Positions 42,733 to 53,745 of a DNA stretch of 64,000 nt are shown piece after piece. The stretch comes from Tretioscincus oriximinensis (Eukaryota; Chordata; Lepidosauria; Squamata; Gymnophthalmidae). Location of the stretch: the NCBI GenBank assembly GCA_022410635.1, contig JAJVDF010000138.1, forward strand, positions 1,797,589-1,861,588, in the 5' to 3' direction. The position numbers and the translations under genes are program-made. Position 1 is the stretch's first letter, and every line of letters begins with the position of its first letter. The notes under the pieces were generated by a model, which saw only the letters and a program-made list of their open reading frames with translations, ran no database searches and was not told the origin of the DNA.

Positions 42733-43129
42733 ATCAGTGACAGTGTGATGCCAAAATTGGTGNCTTGATTAGGTCTACTGGGTTGATTTCTTTTTGGGAG
42801 GTTTACTGGTATACTAAGGATTACAGGAGTATATGGATGTTTCACCTCCATGAGTCAGTGTATCACAAAAGTCCCACTTTGATAGCACAAGACATATCAC
42901 CAAAATGAACCCAGCTCTAGAGCTTGCGTGAACTTCAAAGACAGAACTGGAGCATGGGTGGAGCTGGTTTTCATCATGCAGACAAACTTATTTTGAGCTG
43001 TATTCCAAGAANCTCCTTAGTATGTACTCCTTGGTATGGATTTCTTATATCAGACCAGANCATTCCACTCCAACTCAATGTCCTGGAGGGAAGTCTGAAT
43101 GTGGTCATACTCCAGTTTATAATTCCAGA
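42733..43129. other. Unannotated stretch
   Basis: No recognised gene or repeat. Confidence 0.35.
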
Positions 43130-43350
43130 GGTCCAGTGGTGCAGAGGTTAAGAACATTGATCTTTCAACAGAGAGATTGGCATTTGAGGCATCATGTGTC
43201 TACCATGGAGAGGAATAAGCACCCTCTACTAGCCTTAGCTTCAGCCAACATAGCTGTCCGAAAGCAAGTAATTGCAGTAGATGTGTAGGTACCATCACAA
43301 TTTGGTGGGGGAAGATAGATGTAAGCCTTCAGGCGGAAATTGGCTACTTC
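43130..43350 (+). mobile_element. SINE-A copy
   Basis: GTCCAGTGGTGCAGAGGTTA, AGCACCCTCTACTAGCC, CATAGCTGTCCGAAAGCAAG, TTTGGTGGGGGAAGATAGAT, CTTCAGGCGGAAATT. The final tail is lost. Confidence 0.8.
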
Positions 43351-43676
43351 TTTTTTAAACTTATACCAATGATTCACTTAAGGCACATTTGATAGGTGGG
43401 CTGTAGTTTTGATTTGACCAATGATTATTGGCAAATCCCCATTGTGCTTGAAGGTAGACACAAAACAGTTCTTGTCATATCTGCTGTATTCTTTGAATTT
43501 CAAGTCATGCTGTTGGTTTCTGAAACACAGCTGCCTCATTCCAATGGCTGGTTGATTACACATTAGCCGACCACCGACAGTTTGCAGTGGCCTATATAGA
43601 TGATATAGGGATACTAACCAGAAGGTTGGAGGTTTGAGGGTGATGGGCCCCAAAGCCTCTAAAGATGTATAGTGTA
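43351..43676. other. Unannotated stretch
   Basis: No recognised gene or repeat. A 114-codon reverse frame has no known domain. Confidence 0.35.
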
Positions 43677-43980
43677 GAAGAAAAAGAAGAAGAACTGGGT
43701 TTTTATATAACACTTTTCTCACCGAAAGGGACTCAAAGCAGCTTACAAGGGTATTTTTTGCCCGAAGGCTGACATTCTATCTTCCCATGTGGTGGTTCCC
43801 ATTTAGCTAGCTGCAGTCAGTTGCAGTTTCTTGCAATTCTTGCTTTTGAATAGCTGGGTTGGCTAGAGCTACAGGCTAGTAGAAGGTGCTCACCCCTCCC
43901 CACGTCNGACACAGAGATTCGAAACTCCATCTCCCAGATGAGAGACCGTCTCCTTAGCGATTGAGCCATTTGTGCCTGCC
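43677..43980 (-). mobile_element. SINE-A copy with GAA tail
   Basis: GAAGAAGAACTGGGTTTTTA, GGGACTCAAAGCAGCTTACA, ATAGCTGGGTTGGCTAGAGC, AGTAGAAGGTGCTCACCCCT, and a head ending GAGCCATTTGTGCCTGCC. Confidence 0.9.
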
Positions 43981-44929
43981 ATTCATGTGAGCCACGGTGG
44001 GACAGGTGGGACTTCACATCAGTGAACTTCACATCCGAAAGCACATTTCAAACGGATCAGCTTGTAGGCTAACAGAATGAACTAGACAATGCAATGCTAA
44101 CTCATCTGTTGTAGGCTGCAAAATGCCCTGTCGCAGCTTATCTGCTTAAGTATGCTTTTGACACATGAATAAAATCAACTAGTTCACTAAAGCACATACT
44201 GAGATTTTCAATAGCAGAATGGGCTGAGAAATTTTCTAAAATCGTATGTAAATCTCATAGGCATGTACTGAGTATAGATTAGCAACTCTGGAGGGGGAAA
44301 AGAAAAGACATGAGGAAAGAACAGTAAGAAAGGAGTGATAAAGCTTGGGATGTTTAAGAATTCCNCCCTTGGTGGGTGCAGATAGGAAGAGTTCTGATGT
44401 ACATCTCTTGGCCTGAAGTATGAGCTGGAAATTGTATCTTTATGATGCGTCACTTCATCTTTTTTAATGTGTTCCCAGCTCAACAAAGGCGCAGGGATTT
44501 ATAGAAGAAACGCAGTTTATCCCAGGCTAAATATTGTACATTTTTAAAAGCCTTCTTCAGAAGAAAGCATTTGCGAACACATGTTCAGAGATACGGGGAA
44601 TGCGCATGAACATGAAATGCATCAGCCAGTCAGACTGTGGTGATTTCGATTGTGTTTGACTTGTGAAATAGTGCCCATTCACACACTGACCCTAACCCAC
44701 ACTGNGTACAGTTTATATTTGTTTCCCAAAGGCAGTCCGCTTGTGATATCTGTTCAGAGAGACCACGGAACAAGCAGCAACTGCACATTCAGGGCACTTG
44801 TCCATTTCACAGGAAGAAATTTATGCTGAAAGCACTGGAATCTATTCCAGCCACTGATCCATTGCAAATTGCAGTCCAGAAAAATGCAATGATTGGTCCA
44901 CACAAGCAGGTATTGTCTTGGATTCCTTC
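43981..44929. other. Unannotated stretch
   Basis: No recognised gene or repeat. Confidence 0.4.
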
Positions 44930-45012
44930 CATCCTTTTTCTTTCCTCCTCCTCCCTCCCTTCTTCCTTTTTCTCCTCCTCCCTCCTTCTTCTACCTTCTC
45001 TTCCTGCTCTTG
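44930..45012 (+). repeat. Pyrimidine-rich tract
   Basis: CTCCTCC/CTTCC units. Confidence 0.8.
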
Positions 45013-45396
45013 TTTTTCCCAATGGGTCCCCCAGTCATCTTTCTGTAATCAGAAAACATGTCACTCTGACATGACTGGGTGTAGATTGGTTAAAGAAGCT
45101 TCCTCCCAGGATTAGCTGAAGTACAGGCCAGGAGCTGTAGTCTGCAAGGGATGACCCTGTGCAGGCTGGGCAGAGGAGTCCAGCAGGTCCTGCCACCAAC
45201 ATACCAATAGCTCTGTCTTCTCCTCCCCACATCTGCGGTACTGTTTCTGTTACTTTCAGTTTTGTGGTCATGCAAGCTTGGATAACAAGCACAGAAAACC
45301 AGAAACAGAAATTCTGCAGGAACCTGAGAAACTGGAAGCTTGCACCTCAAGTGGACAGTTCCACTAATGAAAAGGCCCTGTCCTAGGTTCCCAGCT

Positions 45397-45402
<6 letters not shown>

Positions 45403-45455
<53 letters not shown>

Positions 45456-45476
45456 TTCTTTCTTTCTTTCTTTCTT
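45403..45476 (+). repeat. TCTG then TTTC microsatellite
   Basis: About 13 TCTG units followed by TTTC units, next to a D-type tail at 45478-45545 (TATCCTGCCTTATACCCGAA). Confidence 0.95.
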
Positions 45477-45568
45477 TTTCTTTCTACTTATATCCTGCCT
45501 TATACCCGAAGATCTCAGGGTGGCCATGAACAGAAATTGTATAACAAAGAGGATCGCCCCAGAAATAT

Positions 45569-45628
45569 ATTCCAGAAAGTGGTCAAAGTGGTCTGTGCTA
45601 GCAGACCCCCTGGACCACTTTCTGGAAT
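45569..45628. repeat. Foldback G, compact hairpin
   Basis: Outer arms ATTCCAGAAAGTGGTC (45569-45584) and GACCACTTTCTGGAAT (45613-45628) are perfect over 16 bp. An inner GGTCTG/CAGACC stem is nested in the loop. AGAATAAGGTGCAAATTAGG follows, as in inverse at 48030. Confidence 0.85.
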
Positions 45629-45729
45629 AGAATAAGGTGCAAATTAGGCCTACATAAGCCTTTGAGGCAAGGCTTGCTACAGCCCCCCCACACCACAACG
45701 AGGAAGAAGGAAGGGGGAGGGAACTCAAA

Positions 45730-45880
45730 GCAGTTCCATAACCTTCTTCTCTTCATAATATACACCTTGTGAAGTAGGTGGGACTGAGAGAGTTCCAAAG
45801 GTCACTCAGCTTGCTTCATGGGGGAGTGCAGAATCAAACTGGGAGGCTTCCAGATAAGAGCCTGACACTCTGGTCCTGAT
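45730..45880 (-). mobile_element. SINE-B copy
   Basis: CATAACCTTCTTCTCTTCAT, ACCTTGTGAAGTAGGTGGGA, CTTGCTTCATGGGGGAGTGC, GGCTTCCAGATAAGAGCC. Confidence 0.75.
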
Positions 45881-45936
45881 AATTCCCTATGATATAGTAA
45901 TGCCATATCTCCACCGTTTATAAAACATACGTTTCC

Positions 45937-46673
45937 TAACGGGGGTTCGCTTTCCACGTTATTCGATGCCTTACGGAAATCAAAGGCAGCTTGGTCCGCA
46001 GTAGGTAGACACGTGTATCATGAAGCAGTTTCTGGACGCCCACGGCTCATGGAATCCTCCAGAATGCCCTCGTGTTCAATCTTTTATTGACCCAAATCAG
46101 AAGGCGTGTATCAAAGATTATGGTGTCAAAAAGGGGCAGGTACAGCACACGTGGGTCAGGGCGGACCCAGGTTGTGACACCTGTGTGACGTGGTTCTCTC
46201 CTCCCCAAGGAGGTGCAGCCTGGTCAGGAAATGCCAAATATGGTGTGATGTTGGTAAACAGGATGGACCCTCTAAAGCCATTGTTTGCCTATGCCATTAG
46301 TCTAATTACTGGAACCCAGTGACTCACCCACAGGAGAAGTAGTCTTGATGGTCTTAAATNGTTTATCTCCAGGCCACTATCAGGCTGATGGCTTCAGCCC
46401 AGGTGCACAGCCTGGGTAAACAAAGATAGTTCCTTTGCCATAATGGGTGCCAATCAATCTATTCAGTCTGGCAAGGTTTCATGAATAAGATATGCCTTCA
46501 GGGCAGGAANAGAGGATTTGGCCTCTCTTGTTTACTCCTGGGCTGGGTTGACCAGAGATTTTTTTGCAAAATTTCCACACAGGCCTCACTTTGGCTCACA
46601 GGGTCAATCCAAGTTCATTTTATATTAAATATATTAATGCCAATTAATATATGTCCCATGGATAATCCCAATG
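45937..46673 (-). mobile_element. Solo LTR family 1, copy 2
   Basis: Reverse copy: TAACGGGGGTTCGCTTTCCA at the 3' end through ATTAATATATGTCCCATGG to TAATCCCAATG at the 5' end, where the canonical TG has become CA. Poly(A) signal as TTTATT at 46083-46088. No target duplication is found (GTTTCC against GGCTTG). Confidence 0.75.
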
Positions 46674-46683
46674 GGCTTGCTCC

Positions 46684-46732
46684 AAGCTCTGGGTTTGGTT
46701 TCTATTCTGACCAATCCCAGAGTTCAGGGGAA
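46684..46732. repeat. 41-bp-type imperfect palindrome, copy 1
   Basis: AGCTCTGGGTTTGGT and GACCAATCCCAGAGTT are inverse arms around a 9-base centre. Copies are at 57520 and 61514. Confidence 0.7.
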
Positions 46733-47304
46733 TGTGGTTTGTGCCTTTTTGAACCAGCCAACACAATTCTATAGAAATCAAATACCAAACCAGAGAATAT
46801 ATGTATCCATTCAACTCGTTTCCATAGTCCCAAGCAATAAAATTGAAAAAAAAGTTTCATTTTGCTTAAAGAAAAAGAAAGAAAGAAAACCATATTTCTA
46901 TCAGTAGTATGTTTGGAAGTTATTTACTGGTATATTAAAGTTCTCTATGAAGCTGTTCCGCTTATAATGAGATGTCTGATGATTTATTTGAGGGGGAAAT
47001 ATTAGCCTTATAATTTATTAATTTGAACCATATTCCTCCACGTATGCTCCATAAATAAGGACATATTGCATGCCTTTGAAAGACTGATTGAGAATATTAT
47101 CATTACAGCCAGTGTTTGGCAAACAGAGAAACTCAAGTGTAAGTCTGATGTCTATGGATTTCAATCCCCAGGTATTATAATTAAATATCTCACTATATTA
47201 TGGCTTCATAGCATATACCATAATTAGTTAAAAGGCAGAGTTGTTGCAAGAGAAATGAAAAGGGAACTAATATAAGATTTGCAAGATACCACTTGATTTT
47301 TAGG
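46733..47304. other. Unannotated AT-rich stretch
   Basis: No recognised gene or repeat. Confidence 0.4.
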
Positions 47305-47512
47305 GTTTCATACTCTTATCTGGAAGTCTCCTGGTTCAATTCTGCATTCCTCCATAAAAGCTAGCTGGGTGAACTCAAAGTTCTTTGGATTTCTCAGTCC
47401 CACCTGCTTAACAAGGTGTCTGTTATGAGCAGAAAAACAGAAGGTTATATAAGCCACTTGGATTCCCTTTGGGTTGGGAAAAGCGGGGTTTAAAAAAACG
47501 ACTCTTCATTAA
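47305..47512 (+). mobile_element. SINE-B copy with SINE-A-like tail
   Basis: ACTCTTATCTGGAAGTCTCC, TGGTTCAATTCTGCATTCC, ACAAGGTGTCTGTTATGAG, GATTCCCTTTGGGTTGGG, AAAAGCGGGGTTTAAAAA. Confidence 0.8.
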
Positions 47513-47663
47513 AGCATTCCTGTCCTGTTTTTTTCTGATAACCTTACATCAGAAGCTAGTCTTGAAGTTTCAAGACCAGTGCAGGGGTTGGGCTGGACCA
47601 GCCTTACTCACAGCTGATGGTTTTCTAGANCACATCTTGGTGTGATGTGAACCGGAGACCCTC

Positions 47664-47975
47664 ATTTACTTCCTGAAGAGGTGGTGGTAGCTAACAGTTT
47701 GGATAGTTTCAAGACAGGACTAGACAGGTTTATGGACACCAAGGGTATAAATGGATACTAGGATAGTTGTCTGGATGTCGCCTCCGGGATGGAGCAACAG
47801 GCAGGACTCTTGAAATACCATTTGCAGGGAGTCATGAACAGGGGCATATTTTGCTTTCCTCTGTTCGGACTGCCCAGGTGCATCTGGTGGGGCCCTGTGT
47901 GACACAGAATGCTGGACTTGATGGGCTGTGGCCTGATCCAGTATGGCTCTTCTTATGTTCTTGTGTTCTCATTAG
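47664..47975 (+). mobile_element. CR1 LINE, 5'-truncated 3' end
   Basis: Begins within the RT C-terminus (TTACTTCCTGAAGAGGTGGT, giving LPEEVVVANSLDSFKTGLDR) and runs through the 3' part to TTCTTATGTTCTTGTG. It is very close to the 30.5-30.8 kb copy. Confidence 0.9.
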
Positions 47976-48029
47976 TCTAGATCTATTGGTTCAGATCAGT
48001 TCAGGTAAGGTATGTTCTGGAGGTTAGGC

Positions 48030-48210
48030 CCAATTTGCACCTTGCCTTATTTTGTTCCAGAAAGTAATCTAAAGGACCATTTGTCCGCATGCCATTCCAG
48101 ATTTAACACAGGCCCTGCTGTGCCCTGGGTTAGCCCCAAATGGCATGTGGACAGCAGACTCCTTAGACCATGTTCTGGAACAGAATAAGGCTAAGTGTGA
48201 ATCAGGCTAA
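48030..48210. repeat. Foldback G, long form
   Basis: Left arm GCCTTATTTTGTTCCAGAA with CCGCATGCCATT, and right arm AATGGCATGTGG with TTCTGGAACAGAATAAGGC, inverted over about 60 bp each with mismatches. Confidence 0.75.
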
Positions 48211-48577
48211 AACTGCCAGGGAATGCTATTGCATAGATTGGAAGGGAAGGTTTTCTGAAGATTGGTCGATGTTTGTTTGAAGATTATCCGAAGATGGTTT
48301 AAAAGTACATGTGCAGCCAGGCCCAAAGCCTTTTTTCTTCTTCGCATCGTTAGTGTTCTGTCTACATGGATATCCCCTATCTTGGTGGTTTTTTGAGCTT
48401 TTTCATCTTCAAAAGTACTTGCTTCAAATAGATTCCCTTCTGGCCTTGGAATCTATAAGCTTGCCTGTAAAACAAAGGGAAGATAAACTGTTCAATGCTT
48501 AGATTAAATAGAGTGTAGCTTATTTCCTTTTTTAAAAAGTCACTTCAATTTGAGAAAAGTAGGGTAGGAAAATCAAC
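48211..48577. other. Unannotated stretch
   Basis: No recognised gene or repeat. Confidence 0.35.
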
Positions 48578-48672
48578 TGTCCTCCTTTTCCTCCTCTCCT
48601 CCCCCTCCCTCCTCCTCCTCCCTTCCCCCTCTCCCCCTCTTCCTATCCCTCCCCCTTTACTGCTCTCCCCCT
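48578..48672 (+). repeat. CCTCC/CCCCTC pyrimidine tract
   Basis: Almost pure C/T over about 90 bp. Confidence 0.9.
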
Positions 48673-50004
48673 TGTAACCCTAGATAGACCTTACAGGCAT
48701 CTATAGCTTTCACATTCTACTTCCCCATAGTCAAAGGTAATATGAAGTTAACCAGCCTAGATGAACAGCAGCAAATTCACCTCCCCTGTAAACATGACAC
48801 AAGTACAAATGAGAACCATCATAACAAAATGGTCATGTTTGTTTTGTTNTTGAGAAGAAAATGGCAGCCTTGTTCTGTGCTAGCAATCTGGTCCTCGTCC
48901 AAGCACCGATAAAAACCCAGCCTTGGATCCAGATGTCACCGTTTTGAAGTTTTTGCACCTGGACTGTTTGGTTTCCAACCTGACTTCATTGCTTGCCACG
49001 AAGGCTGCCTTCTCTTGCCTTGCCAAATGAGGAAAAGGCTTAAGTGGCTCCATATGGCATACAACAATTGGCAGCAAAACCCCACCCCACCCTCCCCTGC
49101 CAGCTTGGTATTGAGACTAGATTTGTATTTCAGTGTGTTGCAGAATTGGTCCCCTATTCACCAAAGAGCAAATTCCTTGCCAGGAGCAGNCTAATCTATG
49201 AATTTATCTAATTACGTCCTGAAAACAGTTGAAGAAAGTGCAGCACAATTTCAGATGTTGTGAGATGAGGCCAAAATCCATTTCACCCAAACTAGGGTAA
49301 AGGATGACATTCATCCAGGAAAGGTGGGCTGGATCTTGATGTCCGTGCATTTCAAATGCATCCACATAAACTGCTAGGTTTCTGTGAATCTAAAGTTGTA
49401 CGCATTTACTCAGAAGTAAAAGGCTCTTCACAACTGGGCAGGTGAATGGTCCAAGCGGGGGTTCTGACAAAGTTTTCCTCACACTGTTGTGATTATAGGG
49501 GAATCTTCTCTGCCTCATGTAATGGCAGAGATCCATCGGGGTAGTATTAGAAAGATCCATTTCCCTGATTTTTCCTATTGGTTAATTCATGCTGATTCCA
49601 TAGTATAATGCCTAGTTTTTGTGCCATGTGGATATGACTGCAAGACCTACTGACAAGATAGATTTTCAACCAATCACAATGAGGGGTGCGGCCCAGAAAG
49701 GCTAGAAAATACAACCTTCATCTTTCCAGCTTCAGGTTACAACCAGGAATTTTTCTGTCAAGCGTAGTGTGAAAGGCAGGAAATTATCTCCCCAGTCCTG
49801 AATGTGAACAGTGCCTAGAGGCCATCCACTGAAGACAAGTGTAAAATAACCATAAATGTATCCACATAAACTCTTTCTGGGTTTGTATGCTCCTTACAGT
49901 CTAATCTGTAATGTCTGTGGGTCTTGCTTCCAGAGGACAGAAGTGCAGCTATGGATAGATTTCAAAGTTGATCGTCTACATTTGTTCCCTCCAGAACACC
50001 AAAT
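48673..50004. other. Unannotated stretch
   Basis: No recognised gene or repeat. Confidence 0.4.
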
Positions 50005-50040
50005 ACAAACCATGTAACAACAACAACAACGATGATGATG

Positions 50041-50336
50041 ATAAGAACATAAGAAGAGCCATACTGGATCAGGCCACAGTCAATCAAGTCCAACATTCTG
50101 TGTCACACAGAGGCCCACCACATGCACCCGGGCAGTCTGAACAGAGGAAAGCAAAATATGCCCCTGTTCATGATTCCCTGCAACTGGTATTTCAGGAGTC
50201 CTGCCTGATGCTCCATCCCAGAGGCAACATCCAGACATCCATCCTAGTGTCCACTTATACCCTTGGTGTCCATAAACCTGTCTAGTCCTGTCTTGAAACT
50301 ATCCAAGCTGTTAGCTACCACTACCTCTTCAGCAAG
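50041..50336 (-). mobile_element. CR1 3' end inserted in a GAT repeat
   Basis: Contains AAGAACATAAGAAGAGCCAT, ATCAGGCCACAGTCAATC, CACAGAGGCCCACC, the 3' untranslated part, and the reverse of the LPEEVVVANSLDSFKTGLDR codons. GATGATGAT lies on both sides (50030-50041 and 50341-50352). Confidence 0.88.
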
Positions 50337-50460
50337 TAAATTGATGATGATGATGACGCTGATGATGGTGATGGTGGGGGTGAATAATAACAACAACAAC
50401 AACAANAANAACAACAATAACAACAACTACTACTGCTACAACTACTACTGTTACTACTAT
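50337..50460 (+). repeat. GAT, AAC and CTA microsatellites
   Basis: GATGAT, then ACAACA with two N, then CTACTA units. Confidence 0.9.
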
Positions 50461-50569
50461 AATACATGGTTTGTAGACATGAGCAGTCTCTTGCTTGAGT
50501 GTTATTACTGACTGACAAAACCCAGTACAAATCCCAACACAAGGCCACATGTTAGAATTGGTCTTCACA

Positions 50570-51060
50570 ACCTTTCTGGTTTTTCCCATGCTCCTAGCAT
50601 GTCATTATTGTCGTGTATCCAGATCCCAATGATTGACAGGTTTGTTAATGTTCATTTGTTCCATTGGCAGTCCAGATTTTTAGGAACTGCTTTGATAACC
50701 ACTGGGACAACTGCTGTTGGTTTATGGCAAAGTTGTTGGATTTCGATTATTAGTTCTTGGGGTTCTTTTTTTTAACCTTTCCAGTTCTATTTCTTCTTTC
50801 CTGCTGCCTCTGGATATGTGGATGTCAATAATTCACACCCCCACCTCCCAATGATGGTGAGTCTGGGGTGTTGTAGACCAGCATTTTGCCTGTATTCGAA
50901 AATCCCATAGTTACTTTTACCTGTTCATTTTCAACCACTTTCTCAACAGTGCAGTCCCACCAGTTTTACCTAGTGAGTAGCCTGTACTTTTTATAGATAT
51001 TCCACTGTATTATTCTGGTCACATTGTTATGCCTTTGTTTGGAGCCAGGTTTTGCACATT
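50570..51060 (-). mobile_element. R2/R4 (Dong)-like LINE C-terminal fragment
   Basis: The reverse strand gives, with frameshifts, IIDIHISRGSRKEEIELER and later AVVPVVIKAVPKNLD. These match the remembered 'LIDVAIPGD-RV--KE-EK' and 'VVPVVIGALG-V-K-L' motifs near the end of R2/R4-type reverse transcriptases. It is a pseudogene fragment. An L1-type origin is less likely. Confidence 0.55.
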
Positions 51061-51471
51061 CTGCAGCCAGGATCCACAGCAAAAGAAAGTATAAGACTCT
51101 TTTTCAGTAATTGCCAAGAAAGTTGAAAAATCAAATGATATTCCTGTAAAATCCGTGTAATAGCCCAGGCAATAACTTGGCAATATTTGAGTTCTACAAC
51201 TCTGTTTGTTCTATAGTTGTTTCATTATGTATTTTTATTGGCTATTTTCCCCCTTTTTATCCCTTGTTGATGGAATGTACTTAGCCATTTATGAGTGTCT
51301 CTGAGGGTGAGGTGTGCTATTTCCTGCCTGGAATTCTAAGTGAAGAACACCTAATGGCCAAGCTGCAGAGGAGCAGCTGGAGAAAACATGAGAACTCTGG
51401 TGAAATCTCACATGAGGAAGAAGGATGCTTACCTGGACCATTTTTTTTAATCAGAAAGCAATATGGTAATT
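51061..51471. other. Unannotated stretch
   Basis: A 107-codon frame from 51291 has no known domain. Confidence 0.35.
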
Positions 51472-51560
51472 TATTTATTTCTTTGTTTTATTTTAGGAAT
51501 TTATATTCCACCCTTCATCAAGAGTCCCAGAGTGGGTATCAGAAAACTAAAAGCAACACA
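51472..51560 (-). mobile_element. LINE/SINE tail in reverse
   Basis: TTTATTTATTTCTTTG, then TTTATATTCCACCCTTCATC and AGAGTCCCAGAGTGGG. Confidence 0.5.
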
Positions 51561-51699
51561 AAGAACACATTAGTAAAACATTTATCGCGCCTATCTGCCA
51601 ACAATTCTGCATGATCCCTGTTGGTGCCTTCTCGTGGTAAATGTCTTCTCCTACTACAAAGCGGAACACGGAGGCTTAGAAATGAGGTTACAGCTACTT

Positions 51700-51820
51700 T
51701 TGCACTACCAGGATATTCTGGGGCAATGGAGCTTTTTTATGAGTGGATTACTGTTATCACGTGGGGCCGATTTGTCATGATGTAAGTACTGTTGCGGTAG
51801 GAAAACCTTGTGGGAAGGCA
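51700..51820 (+). repeat. Repeat F, 3' part
   Basis: CAATGGAGCTTTTTTATGAG, CACGTGGGGCCGATTTGTC, ATGATGTAAGTACTG and GTAGGAAAACCTTGTG match 31335-31428. Confidence 0.6.
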
Positions 51821-51831
51821 ACCGTACTTTT

Positions 51832-51944
51832 TTAATCCAACTTCACTCTTGAAGAACTGGACTAAACCGGGGTGGTGGTGGGGGGAGGGATCAGTCTTTT
51901 GCTGGTTTAGGATAAATTCTTTAGAACTAATGTTGGATTAAAAG
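51832..51944. repeat. Foldback E, clearest copy
   Basis: TTAATCCAACTTCACTCTTG with AAGAACTGGACTAAACC is inverse to GGTTTAGGATAAATTCTT with AACTAATGTTGGATTAA around a G-rich centre. Confidence 0.75.
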
Positions 51945-52332
51945 TGGGTTTCCGACACTGGTCTCAGAGGAATTTTAGGACTCTGGTAACTGTCCCTTCT
52001 GCCGCAGGTAGTAGCAACTGAAGCTGGTTGAGGAACACAACCTCACACCTGTCTCTTGTTAGGTAGCTGCCAGCAGAGGCAAGAAATGTANGTACCTAGA
52101 AAATAAATTTAGTGAAAATGGTTTTTTAAAAAGGAGATATATCTGGGTCCAAACAAATTAAAATGTAATTGCAGACTTGGAAATAGGTAGGGGGGGGAAA
52201 AGCCCTCTCTAATCATGTCATGCTGGATTTGCGGTTAATTAGCATCCCTTCAAAAGTAAAATTAAAATGCAGCCATGAATAAAGATGTACCACGTATAAT
52301 TAAAATAGTCAAAGAATGTAAAAGAGATTATA
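51945..52332. other. Unannotated stretch
   Basis: No recognised gene or repeat. Confidence 0.35.
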
Positions 52333-52515
52333 TGTGTGAGTGTGTGTGTGTTATATACAGTATCTTTGTGTGTATGTGTGGGCATGTGTATGTGTGTTTT
52401 AAGTGTGTGCCTGTGTGCATGTATATATATGTGTTTGTGTGTGTATATATATACTGTATATGCACACACACACACCTATATATATGCACACACATTTTCT
52501 ATATATATATTACAC
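52333..52515 (+). repeat. TG/TA/CA microsatellite cluster
   Basis: TGTGTG, TATATA and CACACA runs in alternation. The Cys/Val-rich frames are artefacts. Confidence 0.92.
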
Positions 52516-52819
52516 GATCCTATGTTATCTTCCTTTTGAGATATGAGGCATGTTTAAATGAGGAAGGCCAGGGCTGTGCCTGCACAGGGCCAATAATCCC
52601 CTTGCTAGTTGAATTTGTGTTTCATTCNTTACACCAGATTTTAAACAAATTGACAGCAACTTGGGTCTTTCAATAAATTCACGAGAATATTGGTTCCCCA
52701 AGAAAACATTTGGTTAGCAAGGGTATGATGTTATGGTGAGAAACTGTGGGAATGCTTCTGTATGAGTTACATTTTATCTATTGTTAAGCTGGAAAATGTA
52801 CGTAGNCAGTGATATTTGA
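52516..52819. other. Unannotated stretch
   Basis: No recognised gene or repeat. Confidence 0.35.
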
Positions 52820-53045
52820 TTACTTGAATGATCGACGTTCTCTCATAAATCATCAAGATGGAGGGGTGTTAGGTGAATAAATCTAATANTGACAGCAAAG
52901 CATCCAAGAGTATTTTGGAAGGGGGACTACTAGACTTCCTCTTGACAATCCGCAAACAAAATNGCTGACGGGAGAGTGTGTCACAGGCATAGAAAAATGG
53001 CACAGGTCAGCAACTGACAGAATGGCAAAACTGAGAATGGGATAT
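52820..53045 (-). repeat. Dispersed repeat H, partial
   Basis: The reverse complement contains GTCAAGAGGAAGTCTAGTAG, TTGGATGCTTTGCTGTCA and AGTTTTGCCATTCTGTCAG, as at 37680-38100. Confidence 0.65.
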
Positions 53046-53057
53046 AAATAGACAGAC

Positions 53058-53287
53058 AGTCTGGTGTACAGGTTAGAGTGTCAGACTCTTATCTGGAAAT
53101 CTCCCAATTAAATTCTGCACTCCTCCACAAAAGCTAGCTGGGTGACTTTGGGCTAGTCACAGTTCTTCAGAGCTCTCCCTGCCCCACCTGCTTTACAAGG
53201 TGCCTGTTGTGAAGAGAACAGAAGGCTATAGATGCCTTGATTCCCTTCGGGGTGAGAAAAGCAGGGTCTAAAACGGACTCTCCTTCT
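53058..53287 (+). mobile_element. SINE-B copy with SINE-A-like tail
   Basis: AGTCTGGTGTACAGGTTAGA, AGACTCTTATCTGGAAATCT, TTGGGCTAGTCACAGTTC, ACAAGGTGCCTGTTGTGAA, GAGAAAAGCAGGGTCTAAA. Confidence 0.85.
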
Positions 53288-53365
53288 AAATAGGTGAACA
53301 GGATGAAGTAACATCAACAAATCGGGATTATTGGGACCCCACCAGTTTCACATCCTACTGAAATA

Positions 53366-53559
53366 GGACGACCAGATGACCCCCTTTGGGGGGGTGGGGT
53401 GAAAACCCGGTTTTGCAGTGCCTACCGGGTTTTCCTGAGGAAAACAAAAGAAATGAATTGAAAAAAAAATCTTTTTTTGAAAAACCGTTTCCTCAGCAAA
53501 AAACGTGAGGCACTCCAAAATCAGGTTTCTAACCCCCCTCAAAGGGTCATCTGGTCAGC
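53366..53559. mobile_element. Foldback MITE, copy 3
   Basis: GGACGACCAGATGACCCC at the left and GTCATCTGGTCAGC at the right, with long inverted arms (GAAAACCCGGTTTTGCAGTG). TA is present at the left (53364-53365) but decayed at the right. Confidence 0.7.
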
Positions 53560-53745
53560 AAATACTGAAATATTTCTGTGTAGGGTTGATTGTGGATTGT
53601 TTAAGCATCATCCACATAAAGTAAGTTTAAAAAGAAGAAGAGTCTGTTTCTTATCCCCCACCCTCCTCTCTCCCCTGAAGTGACTCAGAGAGGCTTACAC
53701 GGTTAATTTTCACCTGCAGGCTTACATCTATTCTATCTTCCCCAC

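Noticed and set aside
45090..45728. 212-codon reverse frame
   Set aside because: It runs through a TCTG/TTTC microsatellite, a LINE tail and the start of a SINE.
52239..52676. Cys/Val/Tyr-rich frames
   Set aside because: TG/TA/CA microsatellite translations.
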